Source: Curtobacterium pusillum
Lineage (GTDB): Bacteria; Actinomycetota; Actinomycetes; Actinomycetales; Microbacteriaceae
Direction of reading: 5' to 3'
Length of the DNA: 64,000 nt
NCBI RefSeq assembly: GCF_013359865.1
Contig: NZ_JABMCE010000086.1
Span: 62,001-126,000, forward strand
The notes under the pieces were generated by a model. It was not told where the DNA came from. It searched no databases and saw only the letters and a list, made by a program, of their open reading frames with translations. The position numbers and the translations under genes were made by a program. Of the stretch, positions 36,372 through 44,519 are shown in pieces (within the stretch, counting starts at the first letter, position 1; each line of letters starts with the position of its first letter).

Positions 36372-36740
36372 TCAGGCGCGGTCGTGGAGGGTCACGTGGT
36401 AGCCGTCCGGGTCCGAGAACGTGAACGTGCGGCCGAACGGACCGTCGATCGGTGCGGAGACGATCGTGTGCCCGTCGGCGACGAGCGCGTCGTGGATGGC
36501 CTGGACGTCGGTGGCGTGCAGCCAGATCGCCGCGCCGATGCCGGGCTGCGACACGGAGTCGAGGTCGGTGCCCGGGACGAGGTCGCGGAGGGCGAAGGCG
36601 ATGGGGGTGGTCTCGAAGACGACGGCGTGCGGCGGGCCGGCCTGCGAGCGGACGAGGCCGAGGTACTGCTCGTAGAACGCCTGCGACGCGTCGAGGTCGC
36701 GGGTCTGCAGGGAGATGAAGTCGGGGCCGGTGACGGGCAT
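36372..36740 (-). CDS. VOC family (glyoxalase/bleomycin-resistance-like) protein
   Basis: A 122-residue vicinal-oxygen-chelate protein with two beta-alpha-beta-beta-beta modules: DFISLQTRDLDASQAFYEQYLGL first, then WLHATDVQAIHDALVADGH and the typical end FGRTFTFSDPDGYHVTLHD. Members include dioxygenases, isomerases and antibiotic-sequestering proteins. GAAGGAGT lies 6 nt before the ATG. It is divergent from the MarR gene, whose two palindromic operators lie in the gap, so it is the probable target. Confidence 0.88.
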   Translation of the reverse strand: MPVTGPDFISLQTRDLDASQAFYEQYLGLVRSQAGPPHAVVFETTPIAFALRDLVPGTDLDSVSQPGIGAAIWLHATDVQAIHDALVADGHTIVSAPIDGPFGRTFTFSDPDGYHVTLHDRA

Positions 36741-36757
36741 GGTGTACTCCTTCGCTT

Positions 36758-36775
36758 GTGTCAGGTATCTGACAC
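36758..36775. promoter_or_regulatory. MarR operator 1
   Basis: GTGTCAG, GTAT, CTGACAC: a near-perfect 18-bp palindrome between the VOC and MarR genes, centred 28 bp from operator 2. Confidence 0.7.
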
Positions 36776-36785
36776 GGACCAATCT

Positions 36786-36803
36786 ATGTCAGAATTCTGA
36801 CAT
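36786..36803. promoter_or_regulatory. MarR operator 2, overlapping the marR start codon
   Basis: ATGTCAGAATTCTGACAT is a perfect 18-bp palindrome whose last bases are part of the marR ATG. Binding here would block both transcription and access to the start region. Confidence 0.75.
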
Positions 36804-37260
36804 GAGTCAAGACGGAGCCCGCATCGACCTGGACACGTCCCTCGGGTACCTGCTCAAGGAGGCGTCGAGCGCCCTGCGCGTCGCGATGGAGGCGGTGCTG
36901 CGTCCGCTCGGGATGACCGTCACGCACTACTCGTGCCTCGAACTGCTCGCGCAGCGCCCCGGCCTGTCGAACTCCGAGCTGGCGCGGGGCGCGTTCGTGA
37001 CCCGGCAGTCGATGAACGTGCTGCTGCAGGGACTCGAACGGGACGGGTTCGTGACCCGGCCGGCGGAAGCGCCTGTGGGGAAGGCGCTCCCGGCTCGGCT
37101 GACCGCTCGCGGGCGGAAGAGCCTCGAGGAGGCGTCGGCCGCCGTGCGCGGGGTCGAGGTGCGGATGCTCGGCGGGATGACGCCGGAAGAGCAGACCGCG
37201 GCGCTCGGGGCGCTGCGGAGCATGGTCCGGTCGCTCCGCGACGACGCCGACGGTCGGTAG
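36802..37260 (+). CDS. MarR family transcriptional regulator
   Basis: A 152-residue regulator with the MarR winged-helix layout: SLGYLLKEASSALRVAMEAVL, then GMTVTHYSCLELLAQRPGLSNSELARGAFVTRQSMNVLLQGLERDGFVTR. The recognition helix is near 60-75 and the wing contains PVGKALPARLTARG. The frame is open upstream, but the ATG at 36802 is inside the operator palindrome and matches family starts. It probably represses itself and the divergent VOC gene, and responds to a phenolic or oxidant ligand. Confidence 0.92.
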   Translation: MSQDGARIDLDTSLGYLLKEASSALRVAMEAVLRPLGMTVTHYSCLELLAQRPGLSNSELARGAFVTRQSMNVLLQGLERDGFVTRPAEAPVGKALPARLTARGRKSLEEASAAVRGVEVRMLGGMTPEEQTAALGALRSMVRSLRDDADGR

Positions 37261-37280
37261 CAGAGCCTTCCGGGGACGTC

Positions 37281-37727
37281 TCAGTCGTGCCGACCGTGAT
37301 GGACGAGCACCGGGCACGAGGCGTACTCCGCGCACGCGCTGCTCACCGAACCGAGGAGGAGCCCGGCGAACCCGCCGTGACCGCGGCTGCCCACGACGAG
37401 CATCGCCGCGTCGCGACTCACCTCGACGAGCGCCTTGGCGGCGGAGCCGTGCACGAGCGCCGTCCGGAACCCGTGCGGCGGACCGTCCGGGAACGCCTTC
37501 TGGGTGATGTCGGCGAGCATGTTGCGGGCGTCGTCCTCGGGGGACCAGGTGGAGTACAGGGCGGCCTCGCCGTACGCGATCGGTGCCTGCCACACGGCGA
37601 CGGCGGTCAGTTCGGCATCGAGGGCGCCGCCGATCACGGCCGCGTAGCGGAGCGCGGCGATCGAGGGGGCGGAGCCGTCCACACCGATGACGACCCGGCC
37701 CGTGGTGGAGATGTCGTTGGTGTCCAT
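37281..37727 (-). CDS. Universal stress protein (UspA family)
   Basis: A 148-residue single-domain USP. The ATP-binding pattern is present: VVIGVDGSAPSIAALRYA at the N-terminus and LVVGSRGHGGFAGLLLGSVSSACAEYASCPVLVHH at the end (G-2x-G-9x-G-S). Such proteins bind ATP and help survival under starvation, hypoxia or oxidative stress. It stands alone and converges with the MarR gene. Confidence 0.93.
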   Translation of the reverse strand: MDTNDISTTGRVVIGVDGSAPSIAALRYAAVIGGALDAELTAVAVWQAPIAYGEAALYSTWSPEDDARNMLADITQKAFPDGPPHGFRTALVHGSAAKALVEVSRDAAMLVVGSRGHGGFAGLLLGSVSSACAEYASCPVLVHHGRHD

Positions 37728-37808
37728 GCCCCCAGGATCCTCCTGAAGGGCCCTCGTGGTGACGTCGCGAGTGCAGAAGCACCACGAGCTCGGGGGGGTC
37801 GGCGCGGC

Positions 37809-38342
37809 TTACCGGGTGAACGCGTCGTGCGCGTAGTCCAGGCGAGCCTCGGCGCGCACCTCCGGCAAGCGTCGGCTGATCTGCAGGGTGGCGAGCCCGT
37901 GCACCGTCGCCCACGCGACCTCGGCCGCCGTGACGTCGCCGTCCGGGAACGCGGTGCTGATCGCTGCGAATGCACGCCGCAGCGGCTCCGGTCCCTCCCC
38001 ACCCCCGAACTCCAGCCCCGACGGCATGGAGAACATCGCTTCGTAGACCTGCGGTCGGGCCAGGGCGAACTCCAGGTAGGCACGCATACGCGCCATCGGT
38101 TCAGGAGCGACCGCCTCGAGTGCGTCCGCGATGGCGACGAAGCCGTCGAGCGCGACAGCGTCGATGAGCGCTTGCCGCCCGCCAGCGAACGCCGAGTAGA
38201 GCACCGGCTGTGTGACGCCCAGCTCGCTGGCGAGACGGCGCATCGTGACCGCCTCCCACCCGTCGGCTTCTGCGACTGCCCGGGCCGCCCGCGTGATCTG
38301 GTCGCGGCGCTGGTCGAGGTCCGGGGCTGGGCGAGGTGACAT
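37809..38342 (-). CDS. TetR family transcriptional regulator
   Basis: A 177-residue regulator. The HTH is at about 14-58 (ITRAARAVAEADGWEAVTMRRLASELGVTQPVLYSAFAGGRQALIDAV), and the C-terminal region contains a TetR_C-type WATVHGLATLQ helix. It is divergent from the DUF4267 and SnoaL genes, with repeated elements in the 104-bp gap. It probably represses that operon and itself. Confidence 0.9.
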   Translation of the reverse strand: MSPRPAPDLDQRRDQITRAARAVAEADGWEAVTMRRLASELGVTQPVLYSAFAGGRQALIDAVALDGFVAIADALEAVAPEPMARMRAYLEFALARPQVYEAMFSMPSGLEFGGGEGPEPLRRAFAAISTAFPDGDVTAAEVAWATVHGLATLQISRRLPEVRAEARLDYAHDAFTR

Positions 38343-38401
38343 GCAGCAACCGTAGCAGGGTTACCTAACGGCGGTAGTCAACGCTGGAGCCGAGTGCTAG
38401 C

Positions 38402-38425
38402 GTTGTTATGGAACGTTGTTATCCA
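38402..38425. promoter_or_regulatory. Direct repeats upstream of the DUF4267 gene
   Basis: CGTTGTTAT occurs at 38402 and 38415, a 13-bp period, next to TAGCGT (38399-38404), which may be the -10 box. The region is AT-richer than its surroundings and is a candidate TetR operator. Confidence 0.45.
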
Positions 38426-38446
38426 ACCTCTGGAAAGGTCCTCACC

Positions 38447-38809
38447 GTGACCATCGCCGCTCTCGTCGTCGCCACCCTCGGCTGCCTCTTCATCCTCTTC
38501 ATCGGGGCCCGCTTCCTCCTCGCACCCACGATCGCGGTCGCGGGCTTCGGGGTCCCCGAAGGCAACGTCCGCGCCCTGACGAACATCAAGGGCGTCCGCG
38601 ACATCACGTCCGGCATCGTGCCCCTGGTCGTCCTCGCCGTCGCCGGCACACACGTGTTCGGGTGGGCGCTGCTCGCGGCCGCGATCACCCCGATCGGGGA
38701 CGCGATCATCGTCGCCACGGGCGGCGGCACCCTCCGACACGCCATCAGCGTGCACGGCGCCACAGCACTCGTGCTCATCGTCGCCGGCCTCGTCCTCGCA
38801 CTCGCCTGA
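38447..38809 (+). CDS. DUF4267 family small membrane protein
   Basis: A 120-residue protein with four predicted helices, with NIKGVRDITSGIVPLVVLA and LLAAAITPIGDAIIVATGGG as the conserved core of DUF4267. The GTG at 38447 is preceded by GGAAAGG 8 nt upstream; the ATG at 38408 lies within the operator region and is less likely. It is the first gene of an operon with the SnoaL-like gene and is controlled by the divergent TetR. No function is established; relatives often sit with TetR regulators. Confidence 0.78.
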   Translation: MTIAALVVATLGCLFILFIGARFLLAPTIAVAGFGVPEGNVRALTNIKGVRDITSGIVPLVVLAVAGTHVFGWALLAAAITPIGDAIIVATGGGTLRHAISVHGATALVLIVAGLVLALA

Positions 38810-38875
38810 CACTCGCACCACCTCTCGTTCCCTTCTCCCCGCCACCTCGACCGCAACCACCGGAAAGGCACGATC

Positions 38876-39334
38876 ATGAGCACCCCGAACCCCCAGCAGT
38901 CCGACACCGAGATCCTCGACGTCGTACGCCGCTTCTACGAACCGTTCCGCACCGGCGACACCTCGATCCACGACGAGGTCCTCGCCCAGGACTGGATTGA
39001 CATCCCCCTCGCACCCGGTCAGGAGCAGGGCCCCGCCGGCATGGCAGGGCAGATCGCCGCGTTCCGCCACGCGATGCCGGACTACGCCGTGACCCACGAG
39101 GACCTCATCGTCCAGGGCGACCGCGTCGCCGTCCGCAACACCGTCAGCGGCACCCATCGCGGCGCGTTCATGGGCTTCGAACCCACCGGCAAGCGCCTCG
39201 AGATGCGCACCATGGACGTCCACCAGGTCCGCGACGGCCGGATCGTCATCACCTGGCACCTCGAGGACTTCGCCGGACTCATGGCCCAGCTCAACGCACC
39301 CGCGGACGCTCCCGCCCGCCCAGCCTGGGGCTGA
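38876..39334 (+). CDS. SnoaL-like ester cyclase / polyketide cyclase family protein
   Basis: A 152-residue protein of the NTF2-like SnoaL family. The pattern VRRFYEPFRTGD, DWIDIPLAPGQEQGPAGMAGQIAAFRHAMPDYAVTHEDLIVQGDRVAVRNTVSGTHRG and the end EMRTMDVHQVRDGRIVITWHLED covers the full domain. In polyketide pathways such enzymes close rings; stand-alone members have unknown substrates. It lies 66 bp after DUF4267 with GGAAAGG before the ATG, so it is likely in the same TetR-controlled unit. Confidence 0.88.
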   Translation: MSTPNPQQSDTEILDVVRRFYEPFRTGDTSIHDEVLAQDWIDIPLAPGQEQGPAGMAGQIAAFRHAMPDYAVTHEDLIVQGDRVAVRNTVSGTHRGAFMGFEPTGKRLEMRTMDVHQVRDGRIVITWHLEDFAGLMAQLNAPADAPARPAWG

Positions 39335-39378
39335 GCGTGGTCACCGGGCCGTGCCGACGCTGCGGTTAGCCTCCTGCC

Positions 39379-39684
39379 ATGACGTACGTGAACGCAGGCA
39401 CGCTCGGCACACTCCCCGGCAAGCGGGATGAACTCGTTTCGCGCCTCACGCAGCGCAACGACCGGCTCCGTGAACTGGGATGCACCGCCTACGAGGTCGG
39501 CGTCAACGAAGACGAACCGGAGACGGTCTTCGTCGTGGAGCTGTGGGAGAGTGCCGCGGCGCACCAGGCCTCACTGCGGCAACCGGACGTCATGGCAGCC
39601 ATCGCCGATGCGAGGCCGTTGCTCGACGGTCGATTCGGCGGGTTCCGGTTCGAGGTGGTGGGTTCGCCGCTCCGGGGCGACTGA
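39379..39684 (+). CDS. Antibiotic biosynthesis monooxygenase (ABM) domain protein
   Basis: A 101-residue dimeric ferredoxin-like protein of the ABM/YgiN group. VNAGTLGTLPGKRDELVSRLTQRNDRLRELGCTAYEVGV, then ETVFVVELWESAAAHQASL is the family pattern. YgiN-type members oxidise quinols; others are heme oxygenases or have unknown roles. The ATG lies 6 nt after TAGCCT and the gene has its own promoter rather than belonging to the SnoaL unit. Confidence 0.88.
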   Translation: MTYVNAGTLGTLPGKRDELVSRLTQRNDRLRELGCTAYEVGVNEDEPETVFVVELWESAAAHQASLRQPDVMAAIADARPLLDGRFGGFRFEVVGSPLRGD

Positions 39685-39832
39685 CTCGATGGGTGCTCGC
39701 GCTTGCCGAACGTTCATCGGGAGGCAGCACTGAGCAGGTTCACGAGAACGTACTCCCAGCCGGTCTCGTGCTGCGAACCCTGTCTCGCCGCGACCGTCCA
39801 GCGCCGCGCCGCGACTCTGCAGCGGTCAGCCG

Positions 39833-39869
39833 GAGGGCCCGTCCCGGGAGGAATCCGGGACGGGCCCTC
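39833..39869. terminator. Bidirectional terminator between the ABM gene and the sugar ABC operon
   Basis: GAGGGCCCGTCCCGG (39833-39847) pairs with its exact reverse complement (39855-39869) around a 7-nt loop. It lies 60 bp from the end of the binding-protein gene. The surrounding 244 bp (39685-39928) contain no other feature that I could see. Confidence 0.7.
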
Positions 39870-39928
39870 TGCGCCACGTCAGACGGTCCACGCTGCTCCA
39901 CCGTGTACGGATCGGCGGCCGTGGGAGC

Positions 39929-41239
39929 TCAGTCGGCTGAATCGAGCACCGATTGTGCGTTCTTCGCCGCCGTCGCGAGTGCGTCCTTCGGGCTTTCCTT
40001 GAGCAGCATCGCCTTCTCGAGCTCCTTCGACAACGCCTCGCTCACCTCACCGTAGGCGACGATCGACGGGCGGGACTTCGCGTACGAGATCTCGTCCGCG
40101 AACGCCTCGAGACGCGGGTTGTCCTTCAGGTACTTCTTCCAGGTGGCGTTGTCGTTCGTCGCCGTGTTGGCGGGCAGCAGTCCGGTCGCGATGTCCCACT
40201 TCGCCTCGACCTCCGGGCTCAGCCACCACTGCATGAAGTCCCACGAGGCATCCTTCTCAGCCTTGGTTCCGTCGAGCAGGTAGGAGTTGTTCGTCCCGAG
40301 GTTCATCGCGTTCTCCTGGATCCCCGGGAGTGCGAAGACACCGACGTTGTCCTTGCCGAGCGCCTCGTCGAGAGTGCCGAGGTCGTAGGCACCGGTGATC
40401 GCCATCGCCGCCTTCTTCGCCGTGAGCGCCGGAGTTCCGCCGTTCGACGTCGAGGTCATGAGGGACTGCGGGTACGCCGAACCGTCCTTCAACATGTCGG
40501 TCCACGCGGTGAGCGCCTCAACGCCGGCGTCGCTGTTGAACTCGACCTTCGTGTTGTCCTCGTTGAGGAACTCGCCGCCCGCACTCCAGAGCATCGACTG
40601 GTAGGTGAACACGGGCCATTCGCCAGTGCCGATGGGCAAGTACATCCCGTACTGAGTGGTGCCCTTCGTGAGCTTCTTGGCGTCCTCCTGGAGCTCGGCC
40701 CAGGTGGTCGGGGTGTCGGTGATCCCGGCTTCCTTGAACATCTCCTTGTTGTAGACGACGGCGTAGTCCCCGATGTCGGTCGGCAGCGTGTACGTCTTGT
40801 CTTCGAACTTGCCCGTCGCGAGCTTCCCCTCTGTGAAGCTGTCCGTGGTGATGTCGGATTCGGAGTCGGAGAGGTAATCGTCGAGCGGGACGACTTTCCC
40901 GGTCTCGACGACCTGACCGATCTTCTGCGGCGTGCTGTCCCCGAGGACCATGTTCGGCCCGGTGTCGTTCTTCAGCGCATTGATGAGCTTCGCATCGAAC
41001 TGGTCGCTTTGCGCGGCGTACTGGGCGGTGACCTGGATGTCGTCCTGCGAGTCGTTGAACTCGTCGATGAGTTTCTTCGCCTCCTTCGCCTGCGCGCCGG
41101 TGTAGTTGTGCCAGACCGTGATCTGGGTCTTGCCGTCGGAGCCGCCGCTGTTGCCGGTGACGGATCCGCCGCCGCAGGCGGTGAGTGTGACGGCAACGCC
41201 GATGGCGAGTGCTGCTGCGCCGAGCAATCGTGATCGCAT
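39929..41239 (-). CDS. Carbohydrate ABC transporter substrate-binding lipoprotein
   Basis: A 436-residue family-1 sugar-binding protein. The lipoprotein signal ends at Cys22 (TLTAC), followed by a Gly/Ser linker. QITVWHNYTGAQAKEAKKLIDEFN and YNKEMFKEAGITDTPTTWAELQEDAKKL are the conserved blocks of the UgpB/MalE group, with GGEFLNEDNTKVEFNSDAGVEAL in the second lobe. It is the third gene of the operon and donates its sugar to the two permeases; the ligand cannot be named. AAAGGA precedes the ATG. No ATPase is encoded here, so a shared MsiK-type ATPase elsewhere must power the system. Confidence 0.93.
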   Translation of the reverse strand: MRSRLLGAAALAIGVAVTLTACGGGSVTGNSGGSDGKTQITVWHNYTGAQAKEAKKLIDEFNDSQDDIQVTAQYAAQSDQFDAKLINALKNDTGPNMVLGDSTPQKIGQVVETGKVVPLDDYLSDSESDITTDSFTEGKLATGKFEDKTYTLPTDIGDYAVVYNKEMFKEAGITDTPTTWAELQEDAKKLTKGTTQYGMYLPIGTGEWPVFTYQSMLWSAGGEFLNEDNTKVEFNSDAGVEALTAWTDMLKDGSAYPQSLMTSTSNGGTPALTAKKAAMAITGAYDLGTLDEALGKDNVGVFALPGIQENAMNLGTNNSYLLDGTKAEKDASWDFMQWWLSPEVEAKWDIATGLLPANTATNDNATWKKYLKDNPRLEAFADEISYAKSRPSIVAYGEVSEALSKELEKAMLLKESPKDALATAAKNAQSVLDSAD

Positions 41240-41283
41240 GGGATGTCCTTTCCGGACCTCGGGAGGGATGGTGCGGTGGGTTC

Positions 41284-42213
41284 TCAGCGCAAACCGCCGG
41301 CCATTGCCGAAACGATCTGCTTCTGGAAGATCAGGAAGACGATGAAAACGGGCAGGATCGCCAGTGTGGAGCCGGCCATCAGCAGGTTGAAGCTCTCTGC
41401 TGCGTTGGCGGACTGCAGCTGGGTGAGTCCGACGGAGACGGTGAAGAACTCGGTCTTGGTGGCGACCAGGAACTGGAAGAAGAAGTTGTTCCAGTTGTAG
41501 ACGAACGACAGGACAGCGAAGGAGCCGATCATGGGTGCCGCCATCGGTGTGACGACGGACCACATCCGCCGCCAGACGCCGGCGCCGTCGACCCGGCTCG
41601 CGTCCTCGATCTCGGTGGGGAACGAAGTGAAGAACTGCCGGAACAGGAACACCCCGAGGATGGAGGGGATGTTCGGGACGATGAGGCCCTGGTAGCTGTC
41701 CAGCCAGCCGAGCGAGGACAGCAGGCTGACGAGAGGGGTGAACACGACCTCGAACGGCACGAGCAGCGCGGCGAGCAGGATCACGAACACGACGTTCTTG
41801 CCCGGGAAGTGCAGACGGGAGAACGCGAACCCGGCGGCCAGGCTGGTGACGATCTGCCCGAGCGTGGTGAGGACGGCGACGATCGTCGAGTTCATGTAGT
41901 AAACCCCGAACGGCGCGACGCTGAACACCTCGCTGTAGTTGTCGAACCGCCACTCGTGGGGGAAGAACGACGGCGGGAAGGCGAGCGCCTCCGCCGACGA
42001 CTTGAAACTCGTCAGCACCATCCACAGGAACGGTCCGAAGAACACGACGACAGCGATGAGCAGGATGACGTGCCGGAGGACCGCAGGGCTGGTCTTGCGC
42101 CAGCGTGCTCGTAGCGGCCGGCGGCGACGGGGTACGGACACGGCTCCTGTGGAAAGTGGCCGGGAGGCACGTGGTGCGCCCGCGAAGGGGGCGTCAGCTT
42201 CGAAGTGGGTCAC
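41284..42213 (-). CDS. Carbohydrate ABC transporter permease (MalG type)
   Basis: A 309-residue inner-membrane subunit with six predicted helices after a basic N-terminal tail. The EAA loop reads EIEDASRVDGAGVWRRMW followed by VVTPMAAPM. WMVLTSFKSSAEALAFPPSFFP near helix 1 is typical of MalG-type permeases. It pairs with the MalF-type permease directly upstream (9-bp gap). Confidence 0.94.
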   Translation of the reverse strand: MTHFEADAPFAGAPRASRPLSTGAVSVPRRRRPLRARWRKTSPAVLRHVILLIAVVVFFGPFLWMVLTSFKSSAEALAFPPSFFPHEWRFDNYSEVFSVAPFGVYYMNSTIVAVLTTLGQIVTSLAAGFAFSRLHFPGKNVVFVILLAALLVPFEVVFTPLVSLLSSLGWLDSYQGLIVPNIPSILGVFLFRQFFTSFPTEIEDASRVDGAGVWRRMWSVVTPMAAPMIGSFAVLSFVYNWNNFFFQFLVATKTEFFTVSVGLTQLQSANAAESFNLLMAGSTLAILPVFIVFLIFQKQIVSAMAGGLR

Positions 42214-42222
42214 GTCGATCTC

Positions 42223-43140
42223 CTAGGTCAGCTCGATCGGGTCGCGGCGGTTGATGAACCGCAGCTGGATGACGGCGACGACGATGCCGACGAGGAGCAG
42301 GACCACGGCCGCGGCGCTGGCGGAGCCGCCGTGGAAGAAGACGAAGCCCTGTTGGTAGATGTAGTAGAGGATCGTCTCGGTCGAGCCGAGGGGGCCGCCC
42401 TGTGTCAGGACGTACACCTGCGTGAAGACCTGCAGGGCGCCGATCACGCCGGTGACCGCAAGGAATCCGGTGGTCGGTGCGACGAGCGGCAGGGAGATCG
42501 TGAAGAAGCGGCGGATCGGCCCGGCGCCGTCGAGGGTGGCAGCCTCGTGGTAGCTCGCCGGGATGTTCGTGAGTGCCGCCGAGTAGATGATCATGGCGTA
42601 GCCGACGCCCTGCCAGACGGAGAACACCATGACACTCACGAGCGCCCACGGCTCCGAGTTCAAGAAGCCGATGGGCGGGCCGCCGAGTGCCGTGATGACA
42701 CCGTTCACGATCCCGCCGAGGGGCGACAGAATGAAGCTGAAGATGAGCGCGCTGCCGACGATCGGGGCGATGTAGGGCACGAAGAGGAGTGCTCGGTACA
42801 CGCCGCGGCCGCGGAACGGCTGCGCGAGGAGCGCGGCGAAGAAGAGCCCCAGGATCATCGTCACCGGGACGACGATCACCACGTACAGCGCGGTGTTCCC
42901 CGCGGCCTGCAGGAACTCGTCGTCCCGCAGCAACCCGGCGAAGTTGTCGAGCCCGACGAAGTCTCCGGCCACGCCGGTAGCCGGGTTCCAGTTCGTGAAG
43001 GAGTATCCGACGGTCTGGACCAGCGGGTACAGGTAGAACAGCGCCAGCAGGATGCTCGTCGGGGCGATCAGGGCGTAGCCCGCTCGACCTTCCTTGCGCT
43101 CCAGTGACGAGCGTGGTGGTGCTGCCACAGCACTCGGCAT
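42223..43140 (-). CDS. Carbohydrate ABC transporter permease (MalF type)
   Basis: A 305-residue inner-membrane subunit, the first gene of the operon. Six helices are predicted; the EAA loop is SYHEAATLDGAGPIRRFF followed by ISLPLVAP. GYALIAPTSILLALFYLYPLVQTVGYSFTNWN is the standard N-terminus of this family. AAGGAGG lies 4 nt before the ATG. Transcription starts in the AT-rich gap shared with the ROK repressor gene. Confidence 0.94.
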   Translation of the reverse strand: MPSAVAAPPRSSLERKEGRAGYALIAPTSILLALFYLYPLVQTVGYSFTNWNPATGVAGDFVGLDNFAGLLRDDEFLQAAGNTALYVVIVVPVTMILGLFFAALLAQPFRGRGVYRALLFVPYIAPIVGSALIFSFILSPLGGIVNGVITALGGPPIGFLNSEPWALVSVMVFSVWQGVGYAMIIYSAALTNIPASYHEAATLDGAGPIRRFFTISLPLVAPTTGFLAVTGVIGALQVFTQVYVLTQGGPLGSTETILYYIYQQGFVFFHGGSASAAAVVLLLVGIVVAVIQLRFINRRDPIELT

Positions 43141-43199
43141 CGTGCCTCCTTCGTTCTTCGTTGAACGCTAGGAATCATCTGTTTCCAAGACATTACCCG

Positions 43200-43246
43200 T
43201 CGATGACGAAAAGTAAACACTCTTCAATCGACAAACTTTCTTCGAC
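43200..43246. promoter_or_regulatory. AT-rich divergent promoter with imperfect inverted repeat (probable ROK operator)
   Basis: AAAGT (43210-43214) and ACTTT (43235-43239), with similar flanks (CGA on the outer side, AAAC/GTTT inside), face each other about position 43225, in the most AT-rich part of the 137-bp gap. TAGCAT at 43266-43271, 6 nt before the ROK ATG, is its -10 box. Confidence 0.45.
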
Positions 43247-43277
43247 GCTCGACACAACCGGGGGCTAGCATGACGCC

Positions 43278-44519
43278 ATGAACCACCGCCACTACCAGGA
43301 CGTCGACCACGTCCACGGGTCCGTCGGCGACGTGCTGCGCCTCATCCGTGTCGGGGACTCGACCTCGCGTTCGACCCTCGCCCGCGCCATCGGGCTCGCG
43401 CCGTCCACCGTCGGGCTCCGCGTCGACGCGCTCGTCGAACTCGGCCTGGTACACGAGGTCGGCGCAGAGGGTTCCCGTGGCGGACGACGTGCCAGGCGCC
43501 TCGAGCTTGACGGCGACGCCGGGTTCGTGGCGGCGACTGACCTGGGGGCGAACCACACGCGAATCGTGCTGAGCGACCTGGCCGGGCGGACTCTCGCCGA
43601 CACGGACCACACCGACACGTCGGACCCGCTCCCCCGCGCCGACGGTCCTGCCGCCGCCGTCGCAGACCTCTGGCGGCGCTTCGAGCGACTCGCAGACGCT
43701 GCCGGCCGGTCGATGGCCGACTTCCGTGGCGCAGCGATCGGTGTCCCCGCGCCGATCGCGTACCCGAGCGGTCGCATCGTCACCCCGAGCTTCGAGCCGT
43801 CGTGGCACGACGTGGCACTCGGTTCGTTGTTCGCGCAGCACACCGACGCCCCGGTGCTCGTCGAGAACGACGCGAACCTCATCGCCCTCGCCGAGCGCTC
43901 CGACACCGAGCCGGCCGAGCGCTCGAACCTCGTGGCCGTGAAGCTCGGCACTCGCATCGGCGGCGGGGTCATCGCGGGTGGCCGGCTCCATCGGGGCGTC
44001 GGCGGGGCCGCCGGAGAGGTCTCGCACACCGCAGTCGAGGGCAGCGCCGCGATCGGCTGCACATGCGGCGTACCCAACTGCCTCGAGTCAGTGGCATCCG
44101 GCGGAGCCATCATCGCCCGGTTGCGCGCCGCAGGCCACGACATCGCCTCCACGAGCGACCTGCTGCGCCTCGGCGCTCAGGGCGACGCCGCCGTGGTCGA
44201 GGAGCTGCGCGAGGCCGGCGCCATGATCGGCCGGGTGCTCGCCGGCATCGCGAACTTCTTCAACCCGCGCGAGGTGGTGCTCGCCGGCGCGATGTCCGCC
44301 TCACCGCCTCTCGTCGCCGCCATCCGGAGTGAGCTCTACCGGATGTGCCTGCCGCTCGTCGCGGACGACCTCGACGTCCGGGCCAGTCGGGTACCGCGCG
44401 ATGCCGGCATCCGTGGGGGCATCGTGCTCGCGCTCGACGAGGTACTCGCCCCCGCGCGCATCGATGAGCTCGCCCGACAGGCCACCTCGGTCGACGACCT
44501 CCAGGTGCGGAGCGCCTGA
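43278..44519 (+). CDS. ROK family transcriptional repressor
   Basis: A 413-residue regulator of the XylR/NagC type. The winged HTH is at about 15-62 (SRSTLARAIGLAPSTVGLRVDALVELGLV). The ROK sugar-binding core follows, with the zinc site His250, Cys261, Cys263 and Cys268 (GCTCGVPNCLE) and the sugar-contact ENDAN motif near 197. The transporter operon lies divergent and the kinase overlaps its stop by 1 nt, so it probably represses the whole sugar locus until the sugar or its phosphate binds. Confidence 0.93.
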   Translation: MNHRHYQDVDHVHGSVGDVLRLIRVGDSTSRSTLARAIGLAPSTVGLRVDALVELGLVHEVGAEGSRGGRRARRLELDGDAGFVAATDLGANHTRIVLSDLAGRTLADTDHTDTSDPLPRADGPAAAVADLWRRFERLADAAGRSMADFRGAAIGVPAPIAYPSGRIVTPSFEPSWHDVALGSLFAQHTDAPVLVENDANLIALAERSDTEPAERSNLVAVKLGTRIGGGVIAGGRLHRGVGGAAGEVSHTAVEGSAAIGCTCGVPNCLESVASGGAIIARLRAAGHDIASTSDLLRLGAQGDAAVVEELREAGAMIGRVLAGIANFFNPREVVLAGAMSASPPLVAAIRSELYRMCLPLVADDLDVRASRVPRDAGIRGGIVLALDEVLAPARIDELARQATSVDDLQVRSA

